Origin: Parabacteroides hominis
GTDB taxonomy: Bacteria > Bacteroidota > Bacteroidia > Bacteroidales > Tannerellaceae
Length of the DNA: 64,000 nt
NCBI RefSeq assembly: GCF_014287585.1
Contig: NZ_JACOOJ010000023.1
Span: 20,436-84,435 of the forward strand
Direction of reading: 5' to 3'
Below the pieces are notes generated by a model that worked only from the letters and a program-made list of their open reading frames with translations, made no database searches and had not been told where the DNA came from. A program made the translations under genes and the position numbers. Below, piece after piece: positions 36,364 to 46,900 of this stretch (positions are counted from its first letter, which is position 1; every line of letters begins with the position of its first letter).

Positions 36364-37908
36364 GTGAAAAACAACAACTACTACATTTTTGGAATTACCC
36401 TTGTTGCGACATTGGGGGGATTATTGTTCGGATATGATACGGCGGTGATATCCGGGACGGTCGAATCGCTGCGTAAATTCTTTATCGAACCTTTCGGGTT
36501 ACCATTGGATCAGGCGAATGCGCTTGAGGGGTTCGTTGTGAGCAGTGCCCTGATCGGTTGTATCTTAGGCGCTTCTTTTGCCGGCTGGATCAGCCAGCGG
36601 TATGGACGGAAACCTACGCTTGTGTTGGCTGCTATCCTGTTTTTGTTGTCGGCAATCGGTTCGGCATGGCCGGAGCTGTTTGTCGGAATGCCCGGCAGCG
36701 GCGACCACACGTACATGTACCTTTTTGTGTGTTACCGGATTGTCGGAGGGGTAGGAGTCGGATTGGCTTCTATGGTTTCTCCGATGTATATTGCCGAGAT
36801 GGCGCCGGCGGAGAAACGGGGAAACTTAGTGTCGTGGAATCAGTTCGCGATCATCTTCGGTATGCTTGTCGTCTATTTTGTGAATTACAGCATTGCGTTG
36901 CAGGGAAATGCCGCCTGGCTGCATGCGATCGGCTGGCGTTGGATGTTCGCGTCCGAGATCGTCCCGGCTTTGCTCTTCCTGTTCCTTCTGATGTTTGTGC
37001 CGGAAACGCCCCGTTATTTGGTGATGCGTGGCAAAACGGATAAGGCCCAGTCTGTACTGGACCGCTTGATGGGAAAAGAAAAAGCGGCTCCTGAACTGGT
37101 AGAAATAAAAGAAAGTTTCAGGAAAAAGGAACCCTCCATGCGTCCCTATTTCCTGTTTATGGGGATGTGGCTGGTGCTGTTTCTGCTTTTGTACGGGGCA
37201 CTGGAACTGGCTGGCAATACGAGTGCTTTGGAGATCGCCTTGATCGGTAGTTTTTTTGTTTCCTTAGTCTTCCCCGTACGTTCGTTCGGCATGCTGATCA
37301 TATTTGTCGGTGTCATGCTGTCCGGTTTCCAGCAGTTTGTCGGGATCAACGTCGTGTTGTATTATGCGCCGGAGATCTTTAAGACAATGGGGGCTGCCAC
37401 CGATGCCGCCTTGTTGCAGCAGATCGTGGTGGGAGCCGTGAACCTTTCCTTTACCGTGCTGGCTATCTTTACGGTCGACCGGTTCGGACGCCGTCCATTG
37501 ATGATTATCGGGGCATTGGTCATGGCTGTCTCGATGATGATCCTGGGGACGACTTTCTATACGCATTCCGTCGGTATCGGCTCGCTGGTTTGCATGTTGG
37601 TGTACACGGCAGGTTTCGCGATGTCGTGGGGACCGGTCTGCTGGGTATTGTTGGCGGAGATTTTCCCGAATACGATCCGCTCGACGGTGATGAGTATAGC
37701 CGTTGCAGGGCAGTGGATTGCCAATTTCCTTGTCTCCTGGACTTTCCCGATGCTCGATAAGAACCAGTATCTGACCGATACGTTCAATCATGGTATGGCC
37801 TACTGGGTTTATGGTGTCATGGGAGTGCTGGCTGCCCTGTTTATCTGGAAATTCGTTCCCGAAACCAAAGGTAAGACACTGGAGCAGATGGAACAATATT
37901 GGAAATAA
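36364..37908 (+). CDS. xylE: Sugar/H+ symporter of the MFS, probable xylose transporter
   Basis: The 514-residue, 12-helix MFS protein has the sugar-porter signatures: GGLLFGYDTAVISG (about 18-31), the GRKPTL loop, RIVGGVGVGLASMVSPMYIAEMAP, PETPRYL, RFGRRPL and the final PETKGKTLEQME. It is like E. coli XylE, and its place at the end of the xylose operon supports xylose as substrate. The start is GTG at 36364: an in-frame TGA lies at 36352, and an ATG at 36351 is in another frame. Confidence 0.92.
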   Translation: MKNNNYYIFGITLVATLGGLLFGYDTAVISGTVESLRKFFIEPFGLPLDQANALEGFVVSSALIGCILGASFAGWISQRYGRKPTLVLAAILFLLSAIGSAWPELFVGMPGSGDHTYMYLFVCYRIVGGVGVGLASMVSPMYIAEMAPAEKRGNLVSWNQFAIIFGMLVVYFVNYSIALQGNAAWLHAIGWRWMFASEIVPALLFLFLLMFVPETPRYLVMRGKTDKAQSVLDRLMGKEKAAPELVEIKESFRKKEPSMRPYFLFMGMWLVLFLLLYGALELAGNTSALEIALIGSFFVSLVFPVRSFGMLIIFVGVMLSGFQQFVGINVVLYYAPEIFKTMGAATDAALLQQIVVGAVNLSFTVLAIFTVDRFGRRPLMIIGALVMAVSMMILGTTFYTHSVGIGSLVCMLVYTAGFAMSWGPVCWVLLAEIFPNTIRSTVMSIAVAGQWIANFLVSWTFPMLDKNQYLTDTFNHGMAYWVYGVMGVLAALFIWKFVPETKGKTLEQMEQYWK

Positions 37909-37943
37909 ATCCGTAAGTTTGCCGTTCGAAAAGACATGAATCG

Positions 37944-38762
37944 ATGCGCATACTGAAAAAAATACTGATAGGAGGCCGGAACCTGTTGCTGTTCCTGTTT
38001 GTTTCCAGTTTGTTGGCTGTGGTGGCATATAAGTTCATTCCTGTTTACTACACTCCGCTGATGTTTATCCGGATGTACGAACAGTTCCAGGATGGTAAGC
38101 CCTTCAAGTTGGAACACAAATGGGTGCCGATGAAGAAGATCGCCCAGCCATTGGCACAGGCGGTCGTGGCTTCGGAAGACAATCTTTTTCTCGACCATCA
38201 CGGTTTCGATATGACACAGATTCAGAAAGCCCGTGCCGATGCCGAAAAAGGCAAACGCGTACGCGGGGCGAGCACCATCTCGCAACAGACCGCCAAGAAC
38301 GTGTTCCTATGGCCCGGAAGGACCTATTTGCGAAAAGGCATCGAGGCTTATTTCACCGTCCTGATCGAATGGATCTGGGGAAAGGAACGCATCATGGAAG
38401 TCTACCTGAACTCGATCGAAATGGGAGACGGTATTTATGGTGCCGAAGCAGTCGCACAGGCTCATTTTAAAAAGCCGGCCTATAAACTGACGAAGGCGGA
38501 GGCGGCTCTGATCGCCGCGACCTTGCCGAATCCCCGCAAGTTCAATTCGGCAAAACCTTCTCCTTATATGTTGAAACGGCAGGCGAAGATCATGTCGCTG
38601 ATGGGAAAACTGCTTAAGATCGAAATGGGGCATGACAGCGGTGATCCCGATCCTGAATCCGGCAGCAAAAAAGTGCGTAAACGGAAGAAGCTCCGGGCGG
38701 AATCCGGCACGACGGTCCGTCTGTCCGAAAAGAATATTCACACAAGAACGATAATCATATGA
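37944..38762 (+). CDS. mtgA: Monofunctional peptidoglycan transglycosylase
   Basis: The 272-residue GT51 enzyme polymerises lipid II into glycan strands on the outer face of the inner membrane. It has one membrane anchor (about 13-33), the catalytic ASEDNLFLDHHGFD motif (about 73-86), GASTISQQTAKNVFLW (about 110-125), EVYLNSIEMGDGIYGAEAVAQ, and a basic C-terminal tail of about 40 residues (KKVRKRKKLRAES). No transpeptidase domain is present. Its stop overlaps the lipB start by four bases (ATGA). Confidence 0.94.
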   Translation: MRILKKILIGGRNLLLFLFVSSLLAVVAYKFIPVYYTPLMFIRMYEQFQDGKPFKLEHKWVPMKKIAQPLAQAVVASEDNLFLDHHGFDMTQIQKARADAEKGKRVRGASTISQQTAKNVFLWPGRTYLRKGIEAYFTVLIEWIWGKERIMEVYLNSIEMGDGIYGAEAVAQAHFKKPAYKLTKAEAALIAATLPNPRKFNSAKPSPYMLKRQAKIMSLMGKLLKIEMGHDSGDPDPESGSKKVRKRKKLRAESGTTVRLSEKNIHTRTIII

Positions 38763-39427
38763 GTCATTTTGTATATCACGATCTCGGACGTATCGAGTAT
38801 GAAAAGGCACTGGAACGCCAAACGGCTGCTTTCAACGCCCTGTTGGAGGCGAAAGCGCAAGGCATGACCGGAGAAAACCGGTTGTTTTTCTGCGAACACC
38901 AGCCGGTACTGACCATTGGGAAGAGCGGCAAGGATGCCAACCTGCTGATCCCGGAAGAACTGCTTGTACAGCGGGGTATTTCTTTCTACCATATCAACCG
39001 GGGAGGGGATATCACGTATCACGGGCCAGGACAAATTACCGGATATCCGGTCTTCGATCTCGACGTTTGGAAGTTGGGGCTCAAGCAATACATCGACAGG
39101 CTGGAAGAAACGATTATCCGTTTTTTAGCTCTTTATGGTATTAAAGGGGAGCGACTCGCGGGAGCTACAGGTGTGTGGATCGATCCCGATGTACCGGGAA
39201 AAGCCCGTAAGATTTGTGCGATCGGTGTGAAAAGCAGCCGTTTCGTTACCATGCACGGCTTTGCTTTGAATATAAATACGGATTTGGATTACTTCTCCTT
39301 GATCAATCCTTGCGGCTTTAAAGATAAAGGGGTTACCTCGCTTGAGAAAGAATTGGGGGCGGAGCAGGATTTCGAAGCGGCCAAAGCACGTCTTCATTCA
39401 CTCTTCACTGAAATGTTTCCGGAATGA
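38759..39427 (+). CDS. lipB: Octanoyltransferase LipB
   Basis: LipB moves octanoyl from acyl carrier protein to lipoyl domains, the first step of lipoate synthesis. The 222-residue protein has RGGDITYHGPGQITGYPVFDL (family signature, near 80-100), the lysine-containing KICAIGVKSSRFVTMHGFALNI and the catalytic cysteine in LINPCGFKDKGVTSLEKE. Overlaps with both neighbours (ATGA at each end) place it in a mtgA-lipB-dus transcript. lipA is not in the window. Confidence 0.96.
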   Translation: MSHFVYHDLGRIEYEKALERQTAAFNALLEAKAQGMTGENRLFFCEHQPVLTIGKSGKDANLLIPEELLVQRGISFYHINRGGDITYHGPGQITGYPVFDLDVWKLGLKQYIDRLEETIIRFLALYGIKGERLAGATGVWIDPDVPGKARKICAIGVKSSRFVTMHGFALNINTDLDYFSLINPCGFKDKGVTSLEKELGAEQDFEAAKARLHSLFTEMFPE

Positions 39428-40386
39428 TGGAACCGTATGCTATTCATTTCGCCCCTTTGCAGGGTTATACCGACTCGGTTTACAGGGAAGCGCATGCACA
39501 AATATTCGGGGGAGTCGAGACCTATTACACTCCGTTTGTCCGTCTTGAAAAGGGTGGCTTCCGCAATAAGGAGCTACGGGATCTTGCACCGGAAGCAAAT
39601 ACATCCGCCTCGCTGGTTCCCCAGATGATCGCAGCCTCGCCCGAAGAATTCCGCCGGATTGCCGGTTTGTTTCGTGAGTCGGGCTATCGGCGTGCCGATA
39701 TTAATTTAGGTTGTCCTTTCCCTATGCAGGCACGACAACACCGGGGAGCGGGTATCCTGCCTTATCCGGATGAGGTGAAAGCGTTGTTGGAAACGATTTT
39801 TGAATTTCCGGAGATACAGTTCTCGGTCAAACTGCGGTTAGGCTGGGATTCATCGGATGAGGCACAGGCACTTCTTCCTTTTCTGAATGGGCTGCCCCTC
39901 ACGCATCTCACGCTGCATCCGCGGATCGGCACGCAGCAATATAAAGGAGAGACGGACCAGAAGGCTTTCTCCCGGTTTTACGATTCATGCTCGCTTCCGC
40001 TTTTTTATAATGGCGATATCCGGACTTTGCCGGATATTCGTTTGTTAGCCGGACGTTTCCCCCGTTTGAAGGGTATCATGCTCGGACGCGGTCTGCTGTC
40101 TTCTCCTTGGTTGGCAACGGAATATATATCCGATATCCCGCTTACTGCCCAGGAGAAGAAGGAAAAGCTGTCCGCTTTCCATACCTTACTAATAGCGGGC
40201 TATTCTTCCCGTCTGGAGGGAGGCGAACATCAGATACTTGACAAAATAAAGACTCTTTGGGACTATCTGCTGCCGGATGCAGAGAAACGGCTTCGGAAAA
40301 AAGTCCTGAAAAGCTCCCGGTTGGCTGATTACCAGGAGGCGGTGAGGAATTTAATTTACGATACCTCGATCACCGCCGGACAATGA
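39424..40386 (+). CDS. dus: tRNA-dihydrouridine synthase
   Basis: This FMN enzyme reduces uridines in the tRNA D-loop. The 320-residue TIM barrel opens with FAPLQGYTDSVYREAH, contains LNLGCPFPMQAR-type NLGCPFPMQARQHRGAGIL (about 98-117), LTLHPRIGTQQYKG and MLGRGLLSSPWLA for flavin phosphate binding. It starts within the lipB stop (ATGATG, so the second ATG at 39427 is possible). Its last 31 bases overlap the 3' end of the convergent xthA gene. Confidence 0.92.
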   Translation: MMEPYAIHFAPLQGYTDSVYREAHAQIFGGVETYYTPFVRLEKGGFRNKELRDLAPEANTSASLVPQMIAASPEEFRRIAGLFRESGYRRADINLGCPFPMQARQHRGAGILPYPDEVKALLETIFEFPEIQFSVKLRLGWDSSDEAQALLPFLNGLPLTHLTLHPRIGTQQYKGETDQKAFSRFYDSCSLPLFYNGDIRTLPDIRLLAGRFPRLKGIMLGRGLLSSPWLATEYISDIPLTAQEKKEKLSAFHTLLIAGYSSRLEGGEHQILDKIKTLWDYLLPDAEKRLRKKVLKSSRLADYQEAVRNLIYDTSITAGQ

Positions 40387-41117
40387 TCCGAATGGACGGC
40401 CTCATTTAAGATATACGCTTTTTCCACCTGTTCTTTCATCGGTTCGCTGACCATGCAATAGTCGATGCGCCAGCCCTTGTTTTTGGCACGGGCGCTGAAA
40501 CGGTAACTCCACCAGGTATATTCTTGTTTGTCCGGGTTGAGGAGGCGGAAAGTATCGATGTAGCCGGCATCCAGGAAACGAGTCATCCATTCCCGCTCTT
40601 CCGGGAGGAAGCCGCTGTTCGTCGCATTGCGTATCGGGTCATGGATATCGATCGGCTCGTGGCAGATGTTGTAATCCCCGCATAAGATCAGTTTCGGATG
40701 CGACTTTTGCAACTCCACCACATAGTTCTGGAAATCTTCCAACCATTCCATCTTGAATGCCTGACGCTCGTCGCCGCTCGTACCCGAAGGGTGGTAAACG
40801 CTGATCACCGACAGATCCCCGAAATCGGCCCGGATGAAACGTCCCTCGTTATCGTACTTTTCGATCCCCATCCCATATTCCACGTGGTCCGGTTCGCGGC
40901 GGCTCAGGATCGCAACCCCGCTGTAACCTTTCTTCTGCGCACTGAAAAGCCACGCTTTGTAGCCGAGCGACTCAAATGCTTCGGCCGGGTATTGATCCGG
41001 TTGCAACTTGGTTTCCTGCAGACAAAGCACGTCGGGCTGTTCTTGTGCCAGCCATTCGGGCAATCCTTTTCCTACGGCGGCACGCAGGCCGTTTACATTG
41101 TATGTGATAATTTTCAT
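40356..41117 (-). CDS. xthA: Exodeoxyribonuclease III
   Basis: The 253-residue Mg2+-dependent AP endonuclease/3'-exonuclease acts in base excision repair. Motifs: TYNVNGLRAAVGKGLPEW (4-21), LQETKL with metal Glu (about 34-39), the GDYNICHEPIDIHDP strand, WWSYRFSARAKNKGWRIDY and the terminal SDHCPAV with catalytic His. A -7 box TACATTTG (minus strand, 41153-41146) precedes it. Confidence 0.95.
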   Translation of the reverse strand: MKIITYNVNGLRAAVGKGLPEWLAQEQPDVLCLQETKLQPDQYPAEAFESLGYKAWLFSAQKKGYSGVAILSRREPDHVEYGMGIEKYDNEGRFIRADFGDLSVISVYHPSGTSGDERQAFKMEWLEDFQNYVVELQKSHPKLILCGDYNICHEPIDIHDPIRNATNSGFLPEEREWMTRFLDAGYIDTFRLLNPDKQEYTWWSYRFSARAKNKGWRIDYCMVSEPMKEQVEKAYILNEAVHSDHCPAVIEVS

Positions 41118-41145
41118 CTCCTAATACTTATTTTTAATGATAAGG

Positions 41146-41153
41146 CAAATGTA
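41146..41153 (-). promoter_or_regulatory. -7 box of xthA
   Basis: TACATTTG on the minus strand, 28 bases before the ATG at 41117. No -33 partner is clear. Confidence 0.45.
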
Positions 41154-41245
41154 ATTTAAATTCATAATTCATCAGCCATAAATCATAATTCTTTTACATT
41201 TAGCAGTTGTAAACACCAAATATGCGCTTCGAGCAGATGAAACAC

Positions 41246-41809
41246 CTATTTATAAAGCAGCCAAAGCAGTAGCGGCATATAGTCTTTTAGTTCCGTACGG
41301 AGTATTTTCAGGGATTGGCAGATACGGTATGCAATAGTTTTAGGAGAAACACCTGTCCGGTCTGCGATCTCATTATAAGTAAGATGGTGGAAACGGTTCA
41401 GTTCGAACGCCAGTCTATAATCCTCCGGGAGCTCCCGGATCGCTTTGGTTACCAAAGCGATCAATTCTCCTTCCAGATAAAAGTCAGGATCTTCAAACTG
41501 ATCTTTGAATTTATCATATAATTTTTCCCTGACTTGTTGTTTGATTTGATTGTGGGTTATATTATTCAGGCAGCGGTTTTTAACCATCGTAAACAACAGG
41601 GATTTCAGGGACATTTCCGGATTTAAAAGGGTATGGTTTTCCCATACCCACATCATAACATCCTGTACAATTTCTTCACATTCGGATTCTGCTACGTATT
41701 GAGAGGCAAAGGCACATAGCCCCCTGTAATATTGTTTATAAACGGTGTCGAACATTTGTTCGTCACCGCTATTTAATTTGTGTATAGTTTCTTCGTTTTC
41801 GTAGACCAC
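41246..41809 (-). CDS. ECF-type RNA polymerase sigma factor
   Basis: The 187-residue protein has sigma region 2 (about 15-85: FDTVYKQYYRGLCAFASQYV, EIVQDVMMWVWEN) and region 4 (about 125-180: ALVTKAIRELPEDYRLAFELNRFHHLTYNEIADRTGVSPKTIAYRI), as in the Bacteroidetes FecI-like group that partners FecR. The start is GTG at 41809. The matching FecR gene lies at 42790 on the other strand, with gpmA between. The likely target is the SusC/SusD operon beyond FecR (inference). Confidence 0.9.
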   Translation of the reverse strand: MVYENEETIHKLNSGDEQMFDTVYKQYYRGLCAFASQYVAESECEEIVQDVMMWVWENHTLLNPEMSLKSLLFTMVKNRCLNNITHNQIKQQVREKLYDKFKDQFEDPDFYLEGELIALVTKAIRELPEDYRLAFELNRFHHLTYNEIADRTGVSPKTIAYRICQSLKILRTELKDYMPLLLWLLYK

Positions 41810-41826
41810 CAGGTTCTTTTTTATTG

Positions 41827-41834
41827 CAAACTTA
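41827..41834 (-). promoter_or_regulatory. -7 box of the ECF sigma gene
   Basis: TAAGTTTG on the minus strand, 18 bases before the GTG start, fits TAnnTTTG. It suggests the sigma gene is transcribed independently of gpmA. Confidence 0.45.
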
Positions 41835-41893
41835 ATGAATTATTTTGAATAAAGAGCGATTCTTATTCAAAATAGAACAAATACTCCCTGGCT

Positions 41894-42646
41894 TTATTTT
41901 TTATCTTTCTTTCCTTGATTAGCTACTGCATCCATTAATTTTTTAATTTCTTCCGGATCGCCGAGAAAATAATCGTTCACAAGATTCATATTATCGTCAA
42001 ATTCAAATACGTACGGCACGGCTGTCGGCAGGTTAAGATGTACGATCTCGTCGTCCGGGATATTTTTCAGATATTTGATAATCCCACGCAGGCTGTTCCC
42101 GTGAGCGGCTACCAATATCTCGTCGGATGTTTCGAGCGAAGGGAAGATCACTTCTTTCCAATATGGCAAAATTCGTTCCACCGTATCTTTCAATGATTCG
42201 GTACGGGGCAGTTCGCTATCGGGTACATCTTTATAACGGAGTTCGAAACGCGGATTGCGCGGGTCGTCTTCTTTCAGAGGTTGAGGGGCGATATCATAAC
42301 TTCTGCGCCATATCAGTACTTGTTCATCTCCATATTTTTCAGCCGTCTCGCTTTTATTCAGTCCTTGTAACGAGCCATAATGCTTTTCATTCAGCCGCCA
42401 ACTCTTTTCTACCGGAATCCAATCCTGATCCATCCGGTCCAGAACGCAATTCAATGTTTTAACAGCACGTTTCAGATAAGATGTGTACGCTTTGTCGAAT
42501 TTGAATCCTTTTTCTTTCAATAAGTCACCGGCCTTTGTCGCTTCCTCTACGCCTTTTTCGGTAAGATCGACATCTGTCCATCCCGTAAAACGGTTTTCTT
42601 TGTTCCAAACACTTTCGCCGTGGCGAAGTAAAACTATTTTTTTCAT
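41894..42646 (-). CDS. gpmA: 2,3-bisphosphoglycerate-dependent phosphoglycerate mutase
   Basis: GpmA interconverts 3- and 2-phosphoglycerate in glycolysis. The 250-residue protein has the catalytic [19 protein letters not shown] (5-23, with the phosphorylated His8), [16 protein letters not shown] (substrate Glu), [11 protein letters not shown] and [14 protein letters not shown] (second catalytic His). The Lys-rich tail GKKDKK is unremarkable. It lies between the ECF sigma gene (84 bases downstream) and the divergent FecR gene. Confidence 0.96.
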   Translation of the reverse strand: MKKIVLLRHGESVWNKENRFTGWTDVDLTEKGVEEATKAGDLLKEKGFKFDKAYTSYLKRAVKTLNCVLDRMDQDWIPVEKSWRLNEKHYGSLQGLNKSETAEKYGDEQVLIWRRSYDIAPQPLKEDDPRNPRFELRYKDVPDSELPRTESLKDTVERILPYWKEVIFPSLETSDEILVAAHGNSLRGIIKYLKNIPDDEIVHLNLPTAVPYVFEFDDNMNLVNDYFLGDPEEIKKLMDAVANQGKKDKK

Positions 42647-42789
42647 ATGCTTAACTTTATAACTAATTGATTATTAATATAACAGATGAGATGATGAAAA
42701 AGATTTTATAAATTCTTGAAAAAAAATCGCTTTTTCGTTTAGTACATCCTTTTTCTGGATTGTATTAGTTATAGAAACAGGAAAAAAAG

Positions 42790-43815
42790 ATGACAATAGA
42801 CGAAAACATATTAATCAAGTATCTGGACGGGACACAGACTAAGAGCGAACAAGCCGAGGTTGAAGCCTGGTTGGCGGAGTCGCCCGCAAATGAAAAGGTG
42901 CTCGAGCAGTTATATTTCACGTTACAAGTAACGGATCGCCTGCATGTCATGCAGTCTGTAGACCCTGAAATGGCGCTTGTCCGTTTTAAATCGAAAGTAC
43001 GTAAACAAAATAAAAAAGTTAGGTTGTATAGGAATTTGTCTTTATTGCAAAAAGTAGCAGCAGTGTTGTTCATTCCGGTATTGATTTTATCTGCATATAT
43101 GTTTATGCAGTTAGGACGTGAAAGGGTGCGCATGGTTGAAGTGCGCACCAATCCCGGAGTGGTTTCCCGCTTTGAACTGCCTGACGGCACGAAAGTTTGG
43201 CTGAATGCAGGAAGTACACTGACCTATCCGCAGAACTTCTGGTCCGAAAGTCGCCAGGTGGAATTGACCGGACAAGGCTATTTTGAAGTAACGAAAGATC
43301 CGGAAAAGCCTTTCATCGTAAAAGTCGATCCAGCCTATTCGATAGAAGTTTTAGGAACCACTTTCGACGTGTCGGCTTACCGGGATGATGAGGTGATCGG
43401 GACCACATTGGTGGAAGGGTCTGTAAAACTGAATATTAATCAGAAAAACGGCAAAACGGTTTCCCAGCTTTTAAAGCCGGATGAAAGAGCCGAATTTTCG
43501 AAATCGACCTGCAAACTGAATATTACTTCCGTCAATACGGATTACGACACGGCCTGGATAAACGGTGAAGTCATTTTCCGTAACCATTCGATGCGACAGG
43601 TTTTGAAGATGTTGAGCCGCCATTACAATGTCAGGTTTGACGTGAAGGATAACGATGTGCTGAATTCGGTTATCACGGCGCGTTTCAAGGATGAGCAGTT
43701 GCCGCAGGTTATGGAATATCTCAAACTCGCTTCCGGTATTAAGTATAAGATACAGAAGCCGGTGATGAATACCGACAATACGTTGCAAATATCAGTAATA
43801 GAAATATCAAAATAA
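42790..43815 (+). CDS. FecR-family anti-sigma factor
   Basis: The 341-residue inner-membrane protein has a cytoplasmic N-terminus that binds sigma (residues 1-85, ENILIKYLDGTQTKSEQAEVEAWL), one membrane helix (about 90-108), the periplasmic FecR domain (about 115-225, with PDGTKVWLNAGSTLTYP, VELTGQGYFEV, FIVKV and VLGTTFDVSAY) and a C-terminal DUF4974 domain (about 255-325, NHSMRQVLKMLSRHYNVRFDV). In this class the periplasmic part receives a signal from the STN domain of the cognate TonB receptor. SusC, 166 bases downstream, carries that domain. Confidence 0.95.
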   Translation: MTIDENILIKYLDGTQTKSEQAEVEAWLAESPANEKVLEQLYFTLQVTDRLHVMQSVDPEMALVRFKSKVRKQNKKVRLYRNLSLLQKVAAVLFIPVLILSAYMFMQLGRERVRMVEVRTNPGVVSRFELPDGTKVWLNAGSTLTYPQNFWSESRQVELTGQGYFEVTKDPEKPFIVKVDPAYSIEVLGTTFDVSAYRDDEVIGTTLVEGSVKLNINQKNGKTVSQLLKPDERAEFSKSTCKLNITSVNTDYDTAWINGEVIFRNHSMRQVLKMLSRHYNVRFDVKDNDVLNSVITARFKDEQLPQVMEYLKLASGIKYKIQKPVMNTDNTLQISVIEISK

Positions 43816-43981
43816 AAAATAGAGTGTATAACCATTTTAAATCGGATTGCCCATGAAGACATAAAAGGAATTAAAAAAACATACGGAAGAATGTTGACGC
43901 ATTCCCCCGCATGAAAAGTCTAAAAAGCTGTTGACGCAGCTCACAAATAACTTTATTATAAATAATAAGCATCACAAAAAT

Positions 43982-46900
43982 ATGAATAAAATTGTAACCT
44001 TAGAAATTATAGGAAAGGAAAGTTACGCTTTTTTCCTAAAAATACCATTAGTTATGAGATTAAGTGTTGTATTTCTTTTTTTGAGTCTCGGCATTGCAGT
44101 AGCAAACAATTCCTATGCCCAGAATACCACTTTATCGTTGGAAATGTCGAACAGTACGATTGCCAACGTGCTGGAAGCGGTAGAGAATCAGACGGACTTC
44201 TCCTTTATCTATGATGCTAACGTGGTCAACATAAATAAGAAGGTCTCTGTCAGTGTAAACGAAAAGAATATCTTTGATGTACTGAATAAAATGTTCGGTA
44301 ATAGCGATATCGCTTACACCGTTGTTAACAAAAAGATTATCCTGAATAAGAAAGAAGCTGTCATGCAGCAACAGGGTAAACGCGTGTCGGGTGTGGTTGT
44401 CGATAAGAACAACGAACCGGTTATCGGCGCTAATATTTTGGTGAAGGGAACGACAAACGGGACGATTACCGATATAGATGGTAAATATACGCTCGACAAT
44501 GTTCCGGCCGATGCCATATTGGTATTTTCTTATATCGGATTCGATTCGCAGGAGTTGAAATATGGCGGACAGGCTACTATCGATGTGACTTTGTCCGAAG
44601 ATACGCAGAAGTTAGATGAAGTGGTTGTGACTGCCATGGGTATCAAGAAGAAAGCTGCTTCCTTAACCTATTCAAGCCAGCAGGTTGGAGGTGACGAACT
44701 GACACGTGCCAAAGATCCGAACATGATTACGGCATTGGCTGGTAAGACGGCCGGTGTGCAGATCAATAAGAACTCATCCGGTCTGGGTGGTTCGGCAAAG
44801 GTTTCGATCCGTGGTGTACGCTCTGCCAATGCAGATGCAAACAACCAGCCTTTATATGTGATCGACGGTGTTCCGATGTTGAACTCGATCAGCGAACAAG
44901 CCTCTTCCGCAATGGGAGGTAAAAATAACGGTGGTAACCGTGACTCCGGTGACGGTATCTCCAACCTGAACCCGGACGATATCGAAAGCATGAGTATCCT
45001 GAAAGGGGCTTCTGCTGCCGCCCTTTACGGTTCGCAGGCTGCCAACGGTGTGATCCTGATCACGACAAAGAAAGGTAAGGCTGGTTTGCAGCGCGTTACT
45101 TTCTCTTCCAACCTGACGGTCGATCATGCAATCAGTCTTCCTGAATTCCAGAACAATTACGGTCGTAAGGACGACCAGAGTTGGGGCAAAGATGGGAACC
45201 TGAAAGATTATGATAATGCAGGCGATTTTTTCCAGAATGGGGTAACGGCTATCAACTCGTTGTCACTGACAAGAGGTAACGATAAATTGCAGACTTATTT
45301 CTCTTATGCAAATACCAGTGCAAGCGGTATCGTAGAAAAGAACAAACTGCAGAAGCATAACCTGAACTTCCGTGAAACGGCACAGTTCTTTGACGATCGC
45401 CTGAATATCGATGCCAACGTCAATCTGATGACGCAGTCTATCAAGAACCGCCCGACCTCCGGTGGTTATTATATGAATCCACTGGTTGGGCTGTACGGAT
45501 TTCCGCGTGGCGAGGATATGGCTCCCTACAGAGATGGATACGAAACGATCGATTTCGAACGGAATATGCCGGTACAGAATTGGCATACGGCTATTAACAG
45601 TTTTGAGCAGAACCCCTATTGGCTGGTGAATCGTGTGACAAGCCGCGACAAGCGTTACCGTGCGTTGGCTTCATTGACTGCGGCCGTGACAGTTACAGAC
45701 TGGCTGAAAATCCAGGCTCGTGGGAATGTGGACTATACGAACGATAAGTTCCAGCAGAAAATGTATGCAACGACCTCGGTCGATATCGCCGGTACGAACG
45801 GTCGCTACATCGACCTGAACCATACGGAAATGTTGTTGTACGGAGATGTTATGGCTATGGTTAACAAGAAATGGAACGACTGGTCTTTGAATGCAGCCTT
45901 AGGTACAAGTATCAACAGTACGCGGGTAGACGAGTTACGCTTGGATTCCAAGACGGCTTCCCTCTATTATCCGAACGTATTTACTGTTGCCAATATCAAT
46001 ATGAACACATCGGCCGGCTGTGACGAGATCATCAACCAGCGCCGTACGCTCCAGTCTATATTCGCGACAGCCCAGGTGGGATGGAAAGAAAGCCTGTATT
46101 TGGATGTTACGGCCCGTAACGACTGGTCTTCCACACTGGCATTCACCAAACATAAGAATAAAGGTTTCTTTTATCCGTCGGTCGGTTTGTCATGGATCAT
46201 GAATAATTCGCTCGATATGCCGGAATGGATCAACTTCGGTAAACTGAGAGGCTCCTGGTCTAAAGTGGGTAACGATATTCCTCTGTATGTAAGTAATCCT
46301 GTCGATATGATTGGTGCAGGCGGTAAGATCATCGTGAACGAAGCGGCTGCTTTCGATAACTTGAAACCTGAATTGAGCACATCCTGGGAAGTCGGTACGG
46401 AATGGAAGTTCTTCAATTACCGTTTGGATTTGGATTTCACTTACTATAAGACAAATACGAAGAACCAGTTGCTGAAGATGCCGTCGTTTGCAGGTGCACC
46501 GTATAAATATTATTACGTAAATGCAGGTAATATCCAGAACGAAGGTGTGGAACTAACGGTTGGCGTCACACCGGTTATGACAAATGATTTCCGTTGGAAG
46601 TCTTCATTCAATTTCTCAACCAACAAGAACAAAGTAGTGAAATTGCATCCGGACCTGAAATCGTTCGCTTATGGGGACGAGGGCTTCAGTATGATGTATA
46701 TGATGCGTATTAAAGAAGGCGGTTCGCTGGGTGACCTGTACGGAAATGCTTTCGAACGCGACGAAGCCGGCAAGATCATTTTTGATGAAAACAATTTGCC
46801 GAATGTAAATACCGGTAATAATGTGAAGGTCGGTAATTCAAACCCGGATGCTTTGCTGGGATGGAGCAATACCTTTACTTATAAAGATTTCTCTTTGTAT